Assembly (NCBI GenBank): GCA_041946965.1
Contig: JBHGBM010000006.1
Coordinates: 1 to 64,000 of the forward strand
Length of the DNA stretch: 64,000 nt
Direction: 5' to 3'
DNA from: JBHGBM01 sp041946965
GTDB lineage: Bacteria; Acidobacteriota; Terriglobia; Bryobacterales; Bryobacteraceae
Shown here: positions 53,417 through 61,322 of the stretch, in pieces
Layout of the letters: every line of letters begins with the position of its first letter
Numbering within the stretch: position 1 is the stretch's first letter
Made by a program: the position numbers and the translations under genes
The notes under the pieces: model-generated
Told to the model about the DNA's origin: nothing
The model's database searches: none
What the model saw: the letters and a program-made list of their open reading frames with translations, nothing else

Positions 53417-54583
53417 CTACCGGTACGCCGCCACTCCCGTCACCCGCTCGCCGATGATGAGCGCGTGGATGTGGTCGGTCCCCTCGTAGGTCTTCACCGT
53501 CTCCAGGTTGCACATGTGGCGCATGATGGGGTATTCGTCGGTGATCCCGTTGGCGCCTAACAGGTCGCGGCTGAGCCGGGCGCACTCGAGCGCAATGGCC
53601 ACGTTGTTGCGCTTCAGCATGGAAACGTGCGCGGGCTCGGCCTTCCCTTGGTCCTTGATGCGCCCCACCTGAATGGCCAGCAGTTGCGCCTTGGTGATCT
53701 CGGTGATCATCCAGGCCAGCTTCTCCTGCACGAGTTGATGCGAGGCGATGGGCCGGTCGTCGAACTGCTTCCTGTCGAGCGAATAACGGCGCGCCGTTTC
53801 GTAGCACTCCATGGCCGCTCCCAGCACGCCCCAGCCGATGCCGTAGCGCGCCTGCGTGAGGCAGGCGAGCGCGGCTTTCAGCCCCGCCGCGCCGGGCAGC
53901 CGGTTCTCCTCCGGCACGCGGCAGTCCGACATCGCCAGGCTCGAGGTCACCGAGGCGCGCATCGACCATTTGCCGTGAATGTCCGACGCCGAGTACCCCG
54001 GCGTGCCCTTCTCCACGAGAAACCCGCGTATGCCCTCTTCGGTGCGCGCCCAAACCACGGCCACGTCCGCCATCGTGCCGTTGGTGATCCAGGTCTTTTC
54101 GCCGTTCAGCACCCACCCGCCGCCGTCGCGCCGCGCGGTGGTGCGCATGCCGCCGGGATTGGAGCCGTAGCCGGGCTCCGTCAGCCCGAAGCAGCCCACC
54201 GCCTCGCCCGATTGCAGGCGCGGCAGCCAGTGCCGCTTTTGCTCTTCCGAACCGAAAGTCAGGATGGGGTACATCACCAGCGCGCCCTGCACGGAGACGA
54301 AGCTTCGCAGCCCGGAATCGCCGCGCTCCAGTTCCTGCATGATCAGCCCGTACTCCACGTTGGAGAGCCCCGCACACCCGTAGCCTTCCAGGTTCGCGCC
54401 CAGGAACCCCAGCCGCCCCAACTCGGCCGTCAGCTCGACCGGGAAACGCCCCTCGCGGAAACAGTCGCGGATGACCGGCGTCACGCGCTCCTCCACGAAC
54501 TGGCGCGCGGTGGCGCGGACCATCAATTCGTCTTCGCGGAAAAGGCTGTCGACCAGCAGGTAATCCACACCCCGGAACGGCAT
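53417..54583 (-). CDS. Acyl-CoA dehydrogenase, glutaryl-CoA dehydrogenase-like
   Basis: 388 residues. The acyl-CoA dehydrogenase fold is complete: N-terminal helical domain, FAD-binding beta domain with GCFGLTEPGYGSNPGGM and WVLNGEKTWITNG, and C-terminal helices ending in NLETVKTYEGTDHIHALIIG with the catalytic glutamate in YEGT. The sequences MRASVTSSLAMSDCRVPEEN and DLLGANGITDEYPIMRHMCN place it nearest glutaryl-CoA dehydrogenase, which oxidises and decarboxylates glutaryl-CoA to crotonyl-CoA in lysine and tryptophan breakdown. The usual arginine and glutamate for decarboxylation were not checked by alignment, so a related substrate is possible. TATCAT lies six bases before the ATG. Confidence 0.88.
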   Translation of the reverse strand: MPFRGVDYLLVDSLFREDELMVRATARQFVEERVTPVIRDCFREGRFPVELTAELGRLGFLGANLEGYGCAGLSNVEYGLIMQELERGDSGLRSFVSVQGALVMYPILTFGSEEQKRHWLPRLQSGEAVGCFGLTEPGYGSNPGGMRTTARRDGGGWVLNGEKTWITNGTMADVAVVWARTEEGIRGFLVEKGTPGYSASDIHGKWSMRASVTSSLAMSDCRVPEENRLPGAAGLKAALACLTQARYGIGWGVLGAAMECYETARRYSLDRKQFDDRPIASHQLVQEKLAWMITEITKAQLLAIQVGRIKDQGKAEPAHVSMLKRNNVAIALECARLSRDLLGANGITDEYPIMRHMCNLETVKTYEGTDHIHALIIGERVTGVAAYR

Positions 54584-54589
54584 GCCTCA

Positions 54590-54595
54590 ATGATA
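54590..54595 (-). promoter_or_regulatory. -10 TATCAT of the acyl-CoA dehydrogenase gene
   Basis: TATCAT runs 54595 to 54590 on the minus strand and is followed by TGAGGC and ATG 54583, predicting a leaderless transcript. Confidence 0.45.
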
Positions 54596-54630
54596 TCCGA
54601 CCCCGCTCCCCGCTCGTGCGCGGTGGATGC

Positions 54631-54636
54631 TATACT
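54631..54636 (+). promoter_or_regulatory. Extended -10 (TGC)TATACT of the isomerase gene
   Basis: TATACT preceded by TGC lies 15 bases before ATG 54652; an AGGAAA two bases before the ATG is too close for a normal ribosome-binding site. Confidence 0.4.
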
Positions 54637-54651
54637 GGCGCGGCAGGAAAT

Positions 54652-55488
54652 ATGCGGACCACGCGCAGGGGTTTTCTCGCGGCGGCGCTGGCGGCGCCGG
54701 CGGCATTCGGGGCGCCTGACAAGCGTCTGAAAATCGGCGTCACGGACTGGAACCTGCGTATGGCCGGTAACGTGGAAGCGCTGGCGCTGGCGCGCAAGAT
54801 TGGCTTCGAGGGCGTGGAGGTCAGTCTCGGCCGCAAGCCCGGCGGCGGCAAGCTCCCGCTCGACGACGCCGGCGTGCAGAAGGCCTACCTCGACGCCGCC
54901 AGGAAGCACCGCATACGCCTGGCGGGCACCTGCCTCGATATCCTGCACGTCAACTATCTGAAAAACGACAAGCTCGGGCAGAAGTGGGTGGCGGACGGCA
55001 TCCGCATCACGAAGCTTCTGAATGCCCGGGTGATGCTGCTGCCGTTCTTCGGCAAGGGCGCACTCACCACCACGCAGGAAATGGACTACGTGGGCGACGC
55101 CCTCAGGGAACTCGCCCCGGAGGCCGCCAAGGCCAAGGTGCTGCTCGGCCTGGAAGACACCATCTCGGCCGAGAACAACGTTCGAATCATGGAGCGGTCG
55201 CGGTCCGCCGCCGTGCAAACATACTACGACGTCGGCAACTCGACCAGCGCCGGCTTCGATCCGATCCGGGAAATCCGCTGGCTGGGAAAAGACCGGATTT
55301 GTCAGATCCATCTCAAGGACAACCCCAATTATCTGGGAGAAGGGAACATCGATTTTCCGGGTGTCCTGAAGGCTATCGCGGACATCCGTTTCGAAGGCTT
55401 CGCGAACCTGGAGACCAACGCACCCTCGAAGTCTATCGAGGACGATATGCGGCGCAACCTGGCGTTCATCCGCAAGTTGCTCGCGTAA
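54652..55488 (+). CDS. Tat-exported sugar-phosphate isomerase/epimerase-like TIM barrel
   Basis: 278 residues from ATG 54652. RTTRRGFLAAALAAP is a twin-arginine signal. The mature protein is an AP_endonuc_2/xylose-isomerase-like TIM barrel: LKIGVTDWNLR opens strand one, ARKIGFEGVEVSLGRKP strand two, VLLGLEDTIS contains the metal-ligand glutamate, TYYDVGNSTSAGFDP the aspartate, and RICQIHLKDNPNYLGEGNID the histidine and following lysine typical of these enzymes. They isomerise or epimerise sugars using a divalent metal. Many acidobacterial genomes carry exported members next to Gfo/Idh/MocA proteins, though none is adjacent here. Confidence 0.82.
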   Translation: MRTTRRGFLAAALAAPAAFGAPDKRLKIGVTDWNLRMAGNVEALALARKIGFEGVEVSLGRKPGGGKLPLDDAGVQKAYLDAARKHRIRLAGTCLDILHVNYLKNDKLGQKWVADGIRITKLLNARVMLLPFFGKGALTTTQEMDYVGDALRELAPEAAKAKVLLGLEDTISAENNVRIMERSRSAAVQTYYDVGNSTSAGFDPIREIRWLGKDRICQIHLKDNPNYLGEGNIDFPGVLKAIADIRFEGFANLETNAPSKSIEDDMRRNLAFIRKLLA

Positions 55489-55630
55489 GCCGGCTGGTAC
55501 CGGCAATTTACCTACCTTCCAGGGGTGTTACGGGTTTTGTGCGTTATCTTTCCGCCTACAAGAACCTCTCGACAGATGCGTCCCGGATTCGAAAAGCCGC
55601 TACAGTAGCCGGTTTTGACGCATTTTTGTA

Positions 55631-55659
55631 TTGACAGAAACCATGACTTCGGTTAGCAT
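55631..55659 (+). promoter_or_regulatory. carD promoter with consensus -35
   Basis: TTGACA (55631-55636), a 17-base spacer and TAGCAT (55654-55659) form the best housekeeping-type promoter in the window. The transcript should begin near 55666, giving a leader of about 55 bases. The 232-base gap before carD holds nothing else that I can identify. Confidence 0.7.
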
Positions 55660-55676
55660 TCTACCGATCGGTTAGC
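55651..55676 (+). promoter_or_regulatory. Palindrome and direct repeat over the carD start site
   Basis: ACCGATCGGT (55663-55672) is a perfect ten-base palindrome on the predicted start point, and GGTTAGC occurs twice (55651-55657 and 55670-55676), 19 bases apart, flanking it. This is a plausible operator. Confidence 0.4.
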
Positions 55677-55720
55677 TCGCGGTTAAATAAGTTGGCAGCG
55701 GTGGTTCGTGGGGGCCCCGT

Positions 55721-56230
55721 ATGACATTTCAGATCGGCGAGAAGGTGGTGTATCCGAATCAGGGCGTAGGCACCATCGAGAATATCAGTAGCCGTTCCTT
55801 TGGCGCTCAATTCGAGAAGTTTTACCTCTTGCGCCTCACTTCCAACAGCATGACGGTGATGATCCCCTTCTCCAACGTGGATCACGTCGGGCTGCGGAAG
55901 ATCGCCAGAGGAAACGAAATTTGCCGGATTCTGGATTTCCTCTCCGCGGGACGCTGTTCCCGTTGCGCGGACTGGAAGGCGCGATTCAAGCAGAACACGG
56001 AAAAGATGCTGACCGGGACGCTGTTCCAGGCTGCCGAGGTGCTCAAATCCCTGCTGATCATCCAGCAGGAGAAGACGCTCTCGTTCCGCGAAAAGCGCAT
56101 GCTGGACCGCGCCCGGCAACTGCTCATTTCGGAAATCGCGATAGCGCGCCGCATCCCGAGCGAAGCGGCGGTCGGAATGCTGGACAGCGCCCTGGCCAAA
56201 GCGGGATTGAAGCTGCCGCAGGCCATCTGA
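55721..56230 (+). CDS. CarD family transcriptional regulator
   Basis: 169 residues. The N-terminal RNA-polymerase-interacting domain (about 1-60) is clear: FQIGEKVVYPNQGVGTIENI, then FYLLRLTSNSMTVMIPFSN and VDHVGLRKI, the Tudor-like fold that contacts the polymerase beta subunit. The C-terminal half is helical (ILDFLSAGRCSRCADWKARF, KMLTGTLFQAAEVLKSLLII, LSFREKRMLDRARQLLISEI), matching CarD/CdnL proteins that stabilise open promoter complexes. CdnL-type proteins are global activators, often of rRNA operons. Its own promoter carries a palindrome over the start site. A CRC pair (CSRC) in the linker of the second domain is unusual but not assigned a role. Confidence 0.9.
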   Translation: MTFQIGEKVVYPNQGVGTIENISSRSFGAQFEKFYLLRLTSNSMTVMIPFSNVDHVGLRKIARGNEICRILDFLSAGRCSRCADWKARFKQNTEKMLTGTLFQAAEVLKSLLIIQQEKTLSFREKRMLDRARQLLISEIAIARRIPSEAAVGMLDSALAKAGLKLPQAI

Positions 56231-56246
56231 CCCGCTCCGGCCCCCT

Positions 56247-56323
56247 GCGGGTTCACAACCCGCGATGCGGCAACCGTCACGCGCGGCCCGGGTTGCGCCG
56301 GCAACAGGGATGTGGCGCAACCC
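56247..56323 (+). terminator. Two hairpins after carD
   Basis: GCGGGTT (56247-56253) pairs with AACCCGC (56257-56263) around CAC, and GGGTTGCGCC (56290-56299) pairs with GGCGCAACCC (56314-56323) around 14 bases. Neither is followed by a T-run, so they may end carD transcription together with a factor, or stabilise its 3' end. Confidence 0.45.
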
Positions 56324-56385
56324 AGGAGCGTTAGCAACCAAACGTGCTTCATGGGGCGGTCCTCGACCACATTATGCGCAGCGGG

Positions 56386-56391
56386 TATGAT
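56386..56391 (+). promoter_or_regulatory. -10 TATGAT before the 122-residue gene
   Basis: TATGAT ends nine bases before ATG 56401; GGGAGG touching the ATG is too close to act as a normal ribosome-binding site. Confidence 0.4.
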
Positions 56392-56400
56392 CGTGGGAGG

Positions 56401-56769
56401 ATGATTTTCCGCCGGACCCGCCCGCATACCCCCACGTTCCAGGAGCGGCTCGAACGCGTGCGCGCCATGGGGTTCGCGCTCGAAACGCGCGGCGCCGCCT
56501 GGCGCGCCACCCGCGGTGGGATGGCGGCCGATTTCGATCCGGCGGACATCCGGCGCATTGGCGCGCTGGCGGGGAGCGAGATCGTTCCGCTTACCGATGG
56601 CGGCTTTCAGAAATTTTTCGGCGCCCGGCCCGCGCTCGCCGGAGAACTCGAAACGCTACACGCCTGCGAGCAGGATCTCCGCCTGGCCCTCGGATTTCCT
56701 AGCCTGTACAACCAGTCGCTCGGGTCTGTCGCCACGTTTTGCCGTTACGACACCCTGCTGAGACGGTAG
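56401..56769 (+). CDS. Conserved-looking 122-residue protein upstream of the AmmeMemoRadiSam genes
   Basis: 122 residues from ATG 56401. It is basic at the start (MIFRRTRPHTPTFQERLERV) and then soluble and mixed: MGFALETRGAAWRATRGGMA, DFDPADIRRIGALAGSEIVP, LTDGGFQKFFGARPALAGEL and LYNQSLGSVATFCRYDTLL. I do not recognise a domain. No signal peptide or membrane helix is present, so it is cytoplasmic. The gene ends four bases before amrS, so it is almost certainly in the same transcript and may be an additional component or simply the first gene of the operon. Confidence 0.72.
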   Translation: MIFRRTRPHTPTFQERLERVRAMGFALETRGAAWRATRGGMAADFDPADIRRIGALAGSEIVPLTDGGFQKFFGARPALAGELETLHACEQDLRLALGFPSLYNQSLGSVATFCRYDTLLRR

Positions 56770-56773
56770 TCCG

Positions 56774-57871
56774 ATGACTTTGGCCGAACAACTCGCCCGC
56801 GCCACCCGCGAAGGCGAACTATACGAGGAACTCGACCGGAAGCGTGTGCGCTGCTTCGCGTGCGGCCACGCCTGCCCCATCCCCGAGGGATTCGCGGGCG
56901 TGTGCAAGGTGCGTTTCAACAACGGTGGAAAGCTGCAAGTGCCCTGGGGATACGTGAACACGCTGCACGTGGATCCAATCGAGAAGAAACCGTTCTTTCA
57001 CGCTCTGCCCGGCGCGCGCGCTCTCAGCTTCGGCATGCTGGGCTGCGACCTGCACTGCGGCTATTGCCAGAACTGGGTCACCTCGCAGGCGTTGCGCGAT
57101 TTCCGCTCCGTGCTGGAGTTCCAGTCCGCCAGCCCGAAGGAGATCGCCCGGCTTGCCGTGAAGCACGGCGCCGCGGCGGTCGTAAGCACGTACAATGAGC
57201 CGCTCATCACGGCGGAGTGGGCGGTGGCGGTTTTCCAGGAAGCCAAGGCCGCAGGACTCACCACCGGCTTTGTCTCCAACGGCAACGCCACTCCCCGGGT
57301 GCTCGAATACCTGCGCCCCTGGCTCGACCTCTATAAAGTAGACCTGAAAAGTTTCGACGACCGCCGCTATCACGAGCTGGGCGGGCGCCTGGCCCCCATT
57401 CTGGATTCCATCCGCCGCATCCATGAGATGGGCTTCTGGCTGGAAGTGGTCACGCTGCTGGTGCCCGGATTCAACGACAGCGACGAGGAACTGCGCGCCA
57501 TCGCCGGTTTCCTGACCGGCATCTCGCCGGACATTCCGTGGCACGTCACCGCCTTCCACCCGGACTACAAGATGACCGGCCCGGAGGCGACCCCGGCGCG
57601 GACCCTGCTGCGCGCCGCCGAAATCGGCCGGCAGGCGGGACTCTGCTACGTGTACGCGGGCAATCTTCCCGGCGCCGTCGGGAGGCTGGAGGACACCCTC
57701 TGTCCGGCTTGCCATGCCGCCGTGGTGGAGCGTTCCGGTTTCCGCGTGCGCGCCAACCGGCTTACCCCTGGCGGCGCGTGCCCCTCCTGCGGTACAGTAA
57801 TTCCGGGCGTGTGGAACCCGGCGCCGGGCCGGGGTCTGCGCGACGATCTCGTTCACAAAAGGTGCGGCTGA
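56774..57871 (+). CDS. amrS: AmmeMemoRadiSam system radical SAM enzyme
   Basis: 365 residues. The radical SAM cluster motif CDLHCGYC lies near residue 91-98 (LGCDLHCGYCQNWVTSQAL) and should bind the [4Fe-4S] cluster that cleaves S-adenosylmethionine. An N-terminal cysteine set (RVRCFACGHACPIPEGFAGV, then CKVRF) and a C-terminal set (TLCPACHAAVV and GACPSCGTVIPG) suggest extra zinc or iron-sulfur sites, as in AmrS/PflA-like proteins. Internal signatures VVSTYNEPLITAEWAV and GFVSNGNATPRVLEYL are family-typical. The next gene carries the Memo and AMMECR1 partners. The reaction of this three-part system is not settled; a nucleic-acid or small-molecule modification has been suggested for relatives. 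Confidence 0.9.
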   Translation: MTLAEQLARATREGELYEELDRKRVRCFACGHACPIPEGFAGVCKVRFNNGGKLQVPWGYVNTLHVDPIEKKPFFHALPGARALSFGMLGCDLHCGYCQNWVTSQALRDFRSVLEFQSASPKEIARLAVKHGAAAVVSTYNEPLITAEWAVAVFQEAKAAGLTTGFVSNGNATPRVLEYLRPWLDLYKVDLKSFDDRRYHELGGRLAPILDSIRRIHEMGFWLEVVTLLVPGFNDSDEELRAIAGFLTGISPDIPWHVTAFHPDYKMTGPEATPARTLLRAAEIGRQAGLCYVYAGNLPGAVGRLEDTLCPACHAAVVERSGFRVRANRLTPGGACPSCGTVIPGVWNPAPGRGLRDDLVHKRCG

Positions 57872-57878
57872 GAACCTT

Positions 57879-59303
57879 ATGGCCGCCTCGCACACTTCGC
57901 CTTACGCCGGCTCGTGGTACCCGGGCCGGACCGAAGAACTGAGCCGTCTCCTCGACCATCTGTTCTCCTCGTCCACGAAGCGCACCGGCGAACACCTCAT
58001 GCCGCACGCGCGCGCGTTCGTCGTCCCCCACGCGGGCCTGGCCTATTCCGGAACGGTGGCTGCGGCCGTGTACCGGCACATTGCGGCGCTGCGGCCGAGG
58101 CGCGTCGCGATTCTCGCCTTTTCCCACAGCGGCGGGCCGAACGAAGTCGTGGTGCCGGAGGTGGACGCCATCCGCACGCCGGTGGGCGAAGCCGTGATGG
58201 ACGCGGCGGACCTGCCCTTCCGGCGCGTGTCCGAAGCGCAGGTCTGCGACCACTCCCTCGAGATCCAGCTTCCGCTGCTGCTCCGCGCCGCGCCGGAGAC
58301 CCACGTGGCGCCGCTTTACGTCGGACACCTGAGCGAAAGGGCGCGCGAGGACGCCGCCCAGGCGCTCGCCGCGCTCGCCGGGCCGGACACTGTTTTCGTG
58401 GCCAGCTCCGATTTCACTCACTATGGCCGCGGATTCGGGTTCACCCCCTTTCCGGTCAACGACGAAACGCCCGAGCGGATCCGCGAGTTGGATTTCGACG
58501 TCATCCGCGCGGCCTCCAGCCTGGACCCCGCGGCCTTTCTCGCCTGCCTGCGCCAGTCCGGGGCCACGGTGTGCGGCTACAACCCCATCGCCCTGCTGCT
58601 GCGAACCCTGGCGCTCACCGGCACCGGCGATTTCTACCAGGAAACGCTCGATTACCAGACCTCGGGCGAGATCACCGGAGAGTTCGACCACTCGGTCAGC
58701 TACGCCGCCATCGGATATTTTCCTCGCGAGGCGTTCGAGCTCGACGCGGCCGAGCGCGAATTGCTGCACGAAAGCGCGCGCCGCACGCTCAATCACCTGT
58801 TTGAGACCGGCCGCCGCAAGCCCATCCCGCCGCGCTCCATGACCCCCAACCTGGCGCGCCGCGCAGGCGTGTTCGTCAGCCTGCACGAAGGAGGCGAGCT
58901 GCGCGGCTGCATCGGCCACCGCATCGGGTACGAGCCGCTGGCGGCCGCCGTGCCGCAGCTTGCGCTCTCCGCCGCGCTCGAAGACCCGCGCTTCGAGCCC
59001 CTGCGCGCGCCCAAAAGGCCCGTCGAGATCGAAATCTCCGTTCTGACTCCCATGCGGCGCATCCGCGATATCAACGCCTTCGTGCTGGGCCGCCACGGCG
59101 CGTATTTCTCCTCCGGCATTTACCATTCGCTGCTGCTGCCCCAGGTGGCCGAGGACCGCGATTGGGAGCGGGAGGATTTTTTCAACGCGCTGTGCCGCAA
59201 GGCCGGCTGCGGCGGCGGCGCGTGGCGCAGCCCCGGGGCGGAACTGTACGTCTTCGAAGCGCAGGTGTTCGGCGGCGCCGCGGCCGCCGCCGCAGCCGGC
59301 TAG
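57879..59303 (+). CDS. AmmeMemoRadiSam system proteins B and A fused (Memo-AMMECR1)
   Basis: 474 residues. Residues 1-280 are the Memo (AmrB) domain: SPYAGSWYPGRTEELSRLLD at the start, HARAFVVPHAGLAYSGTVAA with the conserved histidine, DHSLEIQLPLL and VASSDFTHYGRGFGF, which together make the dioxygenase-like metal site. Residues 300-460 are the AMMECR1 (AmrA) domain: RRAGVFVSLHEGGELRGCIG with the invariant LRGCIG motif, ALEDPRFEPLRAPKRP and EISVLTPMRRI. Fusions of the two exist in other bacteria and act with the radical SAM gene seven bases upstream. Its stop overlaps that of the convergent barrel gene by three bases. No function has been firmly shown for the bacterial complex. Confidence 0.9.
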   Translation: MAASHTSPYAGSWYPGRTEELSRLLDHLFSSSTKRTGEHLMPHARAFVVPHAGLAYSGTVAAAVYRHIAALRPRRVAILAFSHSGGPNEVVVPEVDAIRTPVGEAVMDAADLPFRRVSEAQVCDHSLEIQLPLLLRAAPETHVAPLYVGHLSERAREDAAQALAALAGPDTVFVASSDFTHYGRGFGFTPFPVNDETPERIRELDFDVIRAASSLDPAAFLACLRQSGATVCGYNPIALLLRTLALTGTGDFYQETLDYQTSGEITGEFDHSVSYAAIGYFPREAFELDAAERELLHESARRTLNHLFETGRRKPIPPRSMTPNLARRAGVFVSLHEGGELRGCIGHRIGYEPLAAAVPQLALSAALEDPRFEPLRAPKRPVEIEISVLTPMRRIRDINAFVLGRHGAYFSSGIYHSLLLPQVAEDRDWEREDFFNALCRKAGCGGGAWRSPGAELYVFEAQVFGGAAAAAAAG

Positions 59304-59917
59304 AACGTAAACCCCAACAGAAACTCCGCCTGGTTCCGGTTGGAGAGCAGCGAACCGGCCGCGTCGCGGAAGTGATGCGAACCCCAGCGCGTATACCGGA
59401 TTTCCGGAATCACGCGCACAAACGGCGCGCGCACCTCCACGCCCGCGCCCAACACGAATCCGGTGGTCGTCTTGTTCTCCAATTCCTTTGGCTCGCTCGT
59501 CTCGGTGAGGTTCAGCCGCGTCGAGATGCTCTGCTTCAACCCGCTGAGCGTGTCCCAGGCGACGCCCGCGCTGAGGAACGGCCGCGCCACGGGCGCCGGA
59601 AAGCGGTATTTCAGCAGAAGCGGAAACTCCCAGGCATTGCCGGTCGTGCGGTTGTTCGTAAGCACGTCAGCCAGCGTTCCGGAGCCTTCGTAATTCAGCC
59701 GGCGGTAGAGGGCGTCGAGTTCGACGGCGAGCCCCCCGGGCAGTCCCAGTTGCACCGAGGGCCCCACGATGTACCGCTTGGTGTTCGAATTAAACCCGAA
59801 GTTGGGGCTTCGCACGGTGGTGAAGAAGTCCGTGAGGGGGACGCCCGCTTTGACCCCCACGCTGAACTGCGGCAAAGCGGAGACCGCGGTCGCGAAGAAC
59901 AGCAACAAGGTCCTCAT
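59300..59917 (-). CDS. Outer-membrane beta-barrel protein
   Basis: 205 residues. A signal peptide (MRTLLLFFATAVSALPQ) is followed by alternating strands of a small OmpA/OprF-like or opacity-like barrel: FSVGVKAGVPLTDFFTT, KRYIVGPSVQLGLPGGLAVE, WEFPLLLKYRFPAPVARPFL, GFVLGAGVEVRAPFVRVIPE and the closing NQAEFLLGFTF with terminal phenylalanine. There is no periplasmic OmpA domain, so it is a stand-alone barrel of about eight strands. It resembles porin-family outer membrane proteins in many acidobacterial genomes. Convergent with the Memo-AMMECR1 gene; downstream of the sulfatase on the same strand by 39 bases. Confidence 0.82.
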   Translation of the reverse strand: MRTLLLFFATAVSALPQFSVGVKAGVPLTDFFTTVRSPNFGFNSNTKRYIVGPSVQLGLPGGLAVELDALYRRLNYEGSGTLADVLTNNRTTGNAWEFPLLLKYRFPAPVARPFLSAGVAWDTLSGLKQSISTRLNLTETSEPKELENKTTTGFVLGAGVEVRAPFVRVIPEIRYTRWGSHHFRDAAGSLLSNRNQAEFLLGFTF

Positions 59918-59956
59918 ATAGGTAGCCGATGGATGAAAGCGGTTGCACGTTACAAG

Positions 59957-61279
59957 TCATTGTGACGGTTCGCGCAGTCCGGCGCGGCGGTGCCCCTCGC
60001 GCACGAGCGCCAGAAGATCGCTCCGCCTGGCGCCCTCGCCGGCGCGGTTCTGCATTTCGAAAGGATCGGCCGCGAGATCGAAGTAGTGCGTCACGCGCCA
60101 GTCGCGATCCGTGACCAGCTTCTCCGTGCCGCGCACCGCCATGCGCCATTCGCCGCGCCCGCCGTCTTCTCCGGTGCGGCCCTCGCAGTAGATGGACTCG
60201 GGCCGCGGCCCTTCGCCGGACACGATCCGGCGCGAATGATCCCGCCCCTGAACCGCCGCCGGCGGCTTCGCGCCGCACAGGCCCAGCAACGTGGGCATCA
60301 GGTCCACGTTCGAGACCAGCAGGTCGCTGCGCCCGGGCTTCAGCTTCCGCGGGTAGCGCATCAGCAGCGGCACGCGTGCCGCTTCCTCGTAGGGCACGCC
60401 CTTGAACTCCAGGCCGTGTGAGCCGAGCATGTCGCCGTGATCGGAGGTGAAGACCACGATGGTATCCTGAGCCGCGCCGGTTTCTTCCAGCGCGCCGAGC
60501 AGCCGGCCCACGTTATCGTCGAGCGCCGAACACAGGCCGTAGTAGGCGGCGCGCCCGGCGCGCGCCTTCTCCTCGTAATCTTTGGGCACGTTGGGCGGCA
60601 GGCGGAACTGCGCCGGCTTGTAATACCGCGCGTAGCGCCCGGGCGGCCTCCGCGGCGTATGCGGCGGGCCCCAGGAAACGTACAGGCAAAACGGCCGGGC
60701 GCGGTTCGCCCGCATGAACTCGATGGCGAGACCGGTCTGGTAATCGGGCTCGAAGCCGTCCTTTTGAACGGGCTGGTCCGTGTCGCGGTAGTAGGTGGAA
60801 TCGTAATAGGAGTGCCCGCGGTTGAAGGCGGCCCAGTAGTCGAACCCCCGGCGGCGCGGCCCGGGCGGCACGAAACCGGGTTTGGCTTCGCCGTCCAGGT
60901 GCCACTTGCCGATGTACCCGGTGGCGTATCCCGCCCGCTTCAGTTCCGCCGCGATGGAAGGCTGATCGAGCGGCATCAGAAGATTGTTGTGCGGCATCGA
61001 GCAGGCGCGTGGAAACCGCCCGGTGATCAGCGATGCGCGCGAGGGCGAGCACACCGGGTTGGTGACGTAGCAGCGCTCGAAATGCACGCCGCCCGCGGCC
61101 AGTTTCGCCAGGTTGGGAGCGTACAGGTCGGGGTCCCCCGCCGAGGGCAGCGTCTGCGGGCGCCACTGGTCCGCCAGAATGAAAAGCACGTTGGGACGCC
61201 GCACTGCCGCGGCCTGAGCCAGCGGGATGGCCGCTCCGGCCAGAAACCCGCGGCGCGTCAGATCGGTCTGCTTTCGCAC
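59957..61279 (-). CDS. Tat-exported arylsulfatase-type sulfatase
   Basis: 440 residues from GTG 61279. TRRGFLAGAAIPLA is a twin-arginine signal. The sulfatase signature is complete: metal ligands in NVLFILADQWRPQ, the formylglycine site CSPSRAS in TNPVCSPSRASLITGRFP near residue 75 (cysteine form of the motif), GKWHLDGEAK, and VFTSDHGDMLGSHGLEFKG with the last metal ligands. The cysteine must be converted to formylglycine to work. The only FGE-like sequence in the window (29873) is fused to a lyase and is probably not the converting enzyme. It would remove sulfate esters from glycans outside the cytoplasm. TAGAAT lies eight bases before the start. Confidence 0.9.
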   Translation of the reverse strand: MRKQTDLTRRGFLAGAAIPLAQAAAVRRPNVLFILADQWRPQTLPSAGDPDLYAPNLAKLAAGGVHFERCYVTNPVCSPSRASLITGRFPRACSMPHNNLLMPLDQPSIAAELKRAGYATGYIGKWHLDGEAKPGFVPPGPRRRGFDYWAAFNRGHSYYDSTYYRDTDQPVQKDGFEPDYQTGLAIEFMRANRARPFCLYVSWGPPHTPRRPPGRYARYYKPAQFRLPPNVPKDYEEKARAGRAAYYGLCSALDDNVGRLLGALEETGAAQDTIVVFTSDHGDMLGSHGLEFKGVPYEEAARVPLLMRYPRKLKPGRSDLLVSNVDLMPTLLGLCGAKPPAAVQGRDHSRRIVSGEGPRPESIYCEGRTGEDGGRGEWRMAVRGTEKLVTDRDWRVTHYFDLAADPFEMQNRAGEGARRSDLLALVREGHRRAGLREPSQ

Positions 61280-61287
61280 TTACCCCG

Positions 61288-61293
61288 ATTCTA
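61288..61293 (-). promoter_or_regulatory. -10 TAGAAT of the sulfatase gene
   Basis: TAGAAT runs 61293 to 61288 on the minus strand, eight bases before GTG 61279, predicting a transcript that begins at or next to the start codon. Confidence 0.45.
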
Positions 61294-61322
61294 ACCGCGG
61301 AGACAATGAAGTGGGGGAAATC

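Noticed and set aside
61227..61322. N-terminal extension of fumC
   Set aside because: It covers the divergent sulfatase start; the GGGGGAA site and the family start MSDYRIERDTMG point to 61323.
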